From NCBI GenBank assembly GCA_902489595.1, contig CABUAS010000019.1, positions 1 through 24,056 on the forward strand: a DNA stretch of 24,056 nucleotides, given 5' to 3'. Shown here in pieces: positions 22,550 to 24,056 of this stretch. Both the position numbers and the translations under genes were made by a program. Origin of the DNA: an uncultured Oscillospiraceae bacterium. Its GTDB lineage: Bacteria > Bacillota > Clostridia > Oscillospirales > Acutalibacteraceae. Each line of letters opens with the position of its first letter. Within the stretch, counting starts at the first letter, position 1. The notes beneath the pieces were generated by a model that was not told the origin of the DNA, did no database searches, and was given only the letters and a program-made list of their open reading frames with translations.

Positions 22550-23977
22550 TTAAATCCTTTCTCCCTTTAACACATAAGTTAAAGGCTCTGTTACTTTAAT
22601 GTTTTGAAAAGTGCCGATTAAATTTTCAGCACCCTCAAATTCTATAATCAAATTGCCGTCAGTTCTTGCGGCAACATAATTATCACCAAGTTTACCTTTG
22701 CCGTAAACAAAGCATTTAAAAGTTTTATCTGCATACTTTTTCATATTTTCGGCAGATATTTTTTCCTGCAAATCGGTAAGTTCCTTAAACCATCTGCCCT
22801 TTTCTTCTGCAGAAACAGGGTCGTCCATCTCTGCGGCAGGAGTACCCTTTCTGGGTGAATAGATAAAGGTAAACAGTGATGTAAAACGAACTTCTTCCAC
22901 CAAAGATAATGTGTCTTTAAACTCCTCATAGGTTTCACCGGGGAAGCCGACTATAATATCGCTTGTAATTGAAAGCTCGTCACCCATAAGTTCTTTTGCA
23001 TAATTGATAAGTTCAAGATACTTTGCCCTGTCATAATGGCGGTTCATTGCCCCCAGCACCCTGTCATTGCCGCTCTGAAACGGAAGATGAAGATGCTTTG
23101 CAATTTTATCGCACGACGCCATAGTTTCAAGCAATTCTTTTGTACAGTCTTTCGGGTGGCTTGTCATAAATCTGATTCTGAAATCACCGTCGAGGTCATT
23201 AAGCCGTCTCAGCAGTTCTGCAAAAGTAACTCTCGGCACTAAATCCTTGCCGTAGGAATTGACATTCTGCCCTAAAACTGTTATTTCCTTATATCCCTGC
23301 TCTATTAATTCTTTTGCCTCGGCAATAATCATATCAGCCTCCCGGCTGCGCTCCCTGCCCCTTACATACGGCACTATACAGTAAGAACAAAAGTTGTTGC
23401 AGCCGTACATAATAGGAATCCACGCCTTTTTGTCGTTATCACGCAGAACAGGAACACCCTCGGCTATTGCACCGTCCATATCGGGAAGTTCAAACACTCT
23501 TTTTTTGCGTGTGAGCGTGTTATATAAAAGTTCAGGCAATCTGTAAACAACGTGGGTACCGAAAACAAGATCAACAAACGGAAAACTCTTTTTGATTTTA
23601 TCCGCAATGTGCTGCTGCTGCATCATACAGCCGCAGCAGGCAACAACAACATCGGGGTTTTCACGCTTATAGGATTTCAGCATACCTACATTGCCGAACA
23701 CTCTGTCTTCTGCATGTTCACGCACGGCGCAGGTGTTGAAAATAATCAGTTTTGCCTCATTTCTGTTTTCGGTAAAGCCGTAGCCGATTTCATTCAGCAT
23801 ACCTTTAATCTGCTCACTGTCGGCAACATTCTGCTGACAGCCGTATGTAACAACACAGGCAAGCGGTTTTTTATCATACCTTTTTGAAATAACATCTGAA
23901 ACTTTTTTGCAGAACTGCCTTTGCCTTTTCATCTCTTCTTCGCTGACAACTGCCGTTTTGCGGGTAACATTTTCCAT
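22550..23977 (-). CDS. miaB: tRNA-2-methylthio-N6-dimethylallyladenosine synthase
   Basis: Radical-SAM methylthiotransferase that adds the 2-methylthio group to i6A37, giving ms2i6A. The N-terminal UPF0004 domain has the three auxiliary-cluster cysteines C47, C83 and C117. The radical-SAM CxxxCxxC is C193, C197, C200 in GCNNFCSYCIVPYVRGRE, and a TRAM domain (about 410-472) follows. At 475 aa it fits the family. The ATG at 23977 is preceded by GAGGTGA (23983-23989); a longer GTG reading from 23986 starts inside that site. First gene of the long operon, with miaA four genes downstream. Confidence 0.96.
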   Translation of the reverse strand: MENVTRKTAVVSEEEMKRQRQFCKKVSDVISKRYDKKPLACVVTYGCQQNVADSEQIKGMLNEIGYGFTENRNEAKLIIFNTCAVREHAEDRVFGNVGMLKSYKRENPDVVVACCGCMMQQQHIADKIKKSFPFVDLVFGTHVVYRLPELLYNTLTRKKRVFELPDMDGAIAEGVPVLRDNDKKAWIPIMYGCNNFCSYCIVPYVRGRERSREADMIIAEAKELIEQGYKEITVLGQNVNSYGKDLVPRVTFAELLRRLNDLDGDFRIRFMTSHPKDCTKELLETMASCDKIAKHLHLPFQSGNDRVLGAMNRHYDRAKYLELINYAKELMGDELSITSDIIVGFPGETYEEFKDTLSLVEEVRFTSLFTFIYSPRKGTPAAEMDDPVSAEEKGRWFKELTDLQEKISAENMKKYADKTFKCFVYGKGKLGDNYVAARTDGNLIIEFEGAENLIGTFQNIKVTEPLTYVLKGERI

Positions 23978-24015
23978 TTTCTTCACCTCTGCCTGCCATA
24001 GACTTACACTGTTTA

Positions 24016-24044
24016 ATTATATCAAAAAGCACACACATATTCAA
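24016..24044 (-). promoter_or_regulatory. Sigma-A promoter of the miaB-nfo gene row
   Basis: On the minus strand TTGAAT (24039-24044) and a perfect TATAAT (24016-24021) are separated by 17 bp. The predicted start near 24009 gives a leader of about 32 nt before the miaB ATG. No other equally good promoter was found inside the fourteen-gene row. Confidence 0.8.
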
Positions 24045-24056
24045 CAACTATTTATT

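Noticed and set aside
1..24056. A defence island, prophage or secondary-metabolite cluster
   Set aside because: Apart from the remnants at 5785-6371 and a few unknown proteins, the genes are conserved housekeeping genes in standard order; no nuclease-helicase, integrase, capsid or synthase genes were found.

Overview
The window looks like a chromosomal segment from a low-to-moderate-GC Gram-positive anaerobe of the class Clostridia, most likely an Oscillospirales/Ruminococcaceae-type gut bacterium. The evidence is strong AGGAGG/AGGTGA-type Shine-Dalgarno sites, consensus TTGACA/TATAAT promoters, Firmicutes gene order (miaB-ylbF/ymcA-mutS-mutL-miaA; yggS-sepF-divIVA-ileS-lspA-rluD), a MutL with an endonuclease motif, and short palindromic intergenic repeats of a kind I associate with gut Ruminococcaceae. 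The genus assignment is inference only.

Left part (1-3192, plus strand): dnaJ has its own promoter and is followed after 21 nt by a UDP-glucose 6-dehydrogenase gene. Directly after ugd, a consensus promoter overlaps a terminator-like hairpin and leads into a His-rich DUF5662-type protein, which ends at a strong bidirectional terminator. Next come a minus-strand membrane-anchored DUF3048 (YerB-like) protein and, divergent from it, a 207-aa orphan protein. That is followed by an unlisted 59-aa small protein (5457-5636) whose ribosome-binding site lies inside a terminator hairpin.

Middle (5637-6388): a gene graveyard. A VanR-like response-regulator remnant (internal deletion, frameshift, lost C-terminus) is joined to a C39-type peptidase remnant (both ends lost), and the pair ends at a bidirectional terminator.

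Right part (6389-23977, minus strand): fourteen co-directional genes with little space between them, read from a TTGAAT-17-TATAAT promoter at the far right end: miaB, a YlbF/YmcA-family gene with a Cys-rich tail, mutS, mutL, miaA, a HlyD-like single-pass membrane protein, yggS, sepF, divIVA, ileS, lspA, rluD, a Cof-type HAD phosphatase and nfo. Six of the thirteen junctions overlap or lie within 12 nt. The locus combines tRNA A37 modification (MiaA then MiaB), mismatch and AP-site repair (MutS, MutL, Nfo), cell division (SepF, DivIVA), isoleucine charging, lipoprotein maturation (LspA) and pseudouridylation. The only large gaps, on either side of ileS, are filled with palindromic repeats.

I see no rRNA, tRNA, CRISPR array, intact transposase, phage gene or recognisable defence island. 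The most interesting items are the modular palindromic repeat family, the chimeric pseudogene, the HlyD-like protein in the division cluster, the Cys-tailed YlbF protein beside miaB, and the small GSYTG/QDADDL protein.
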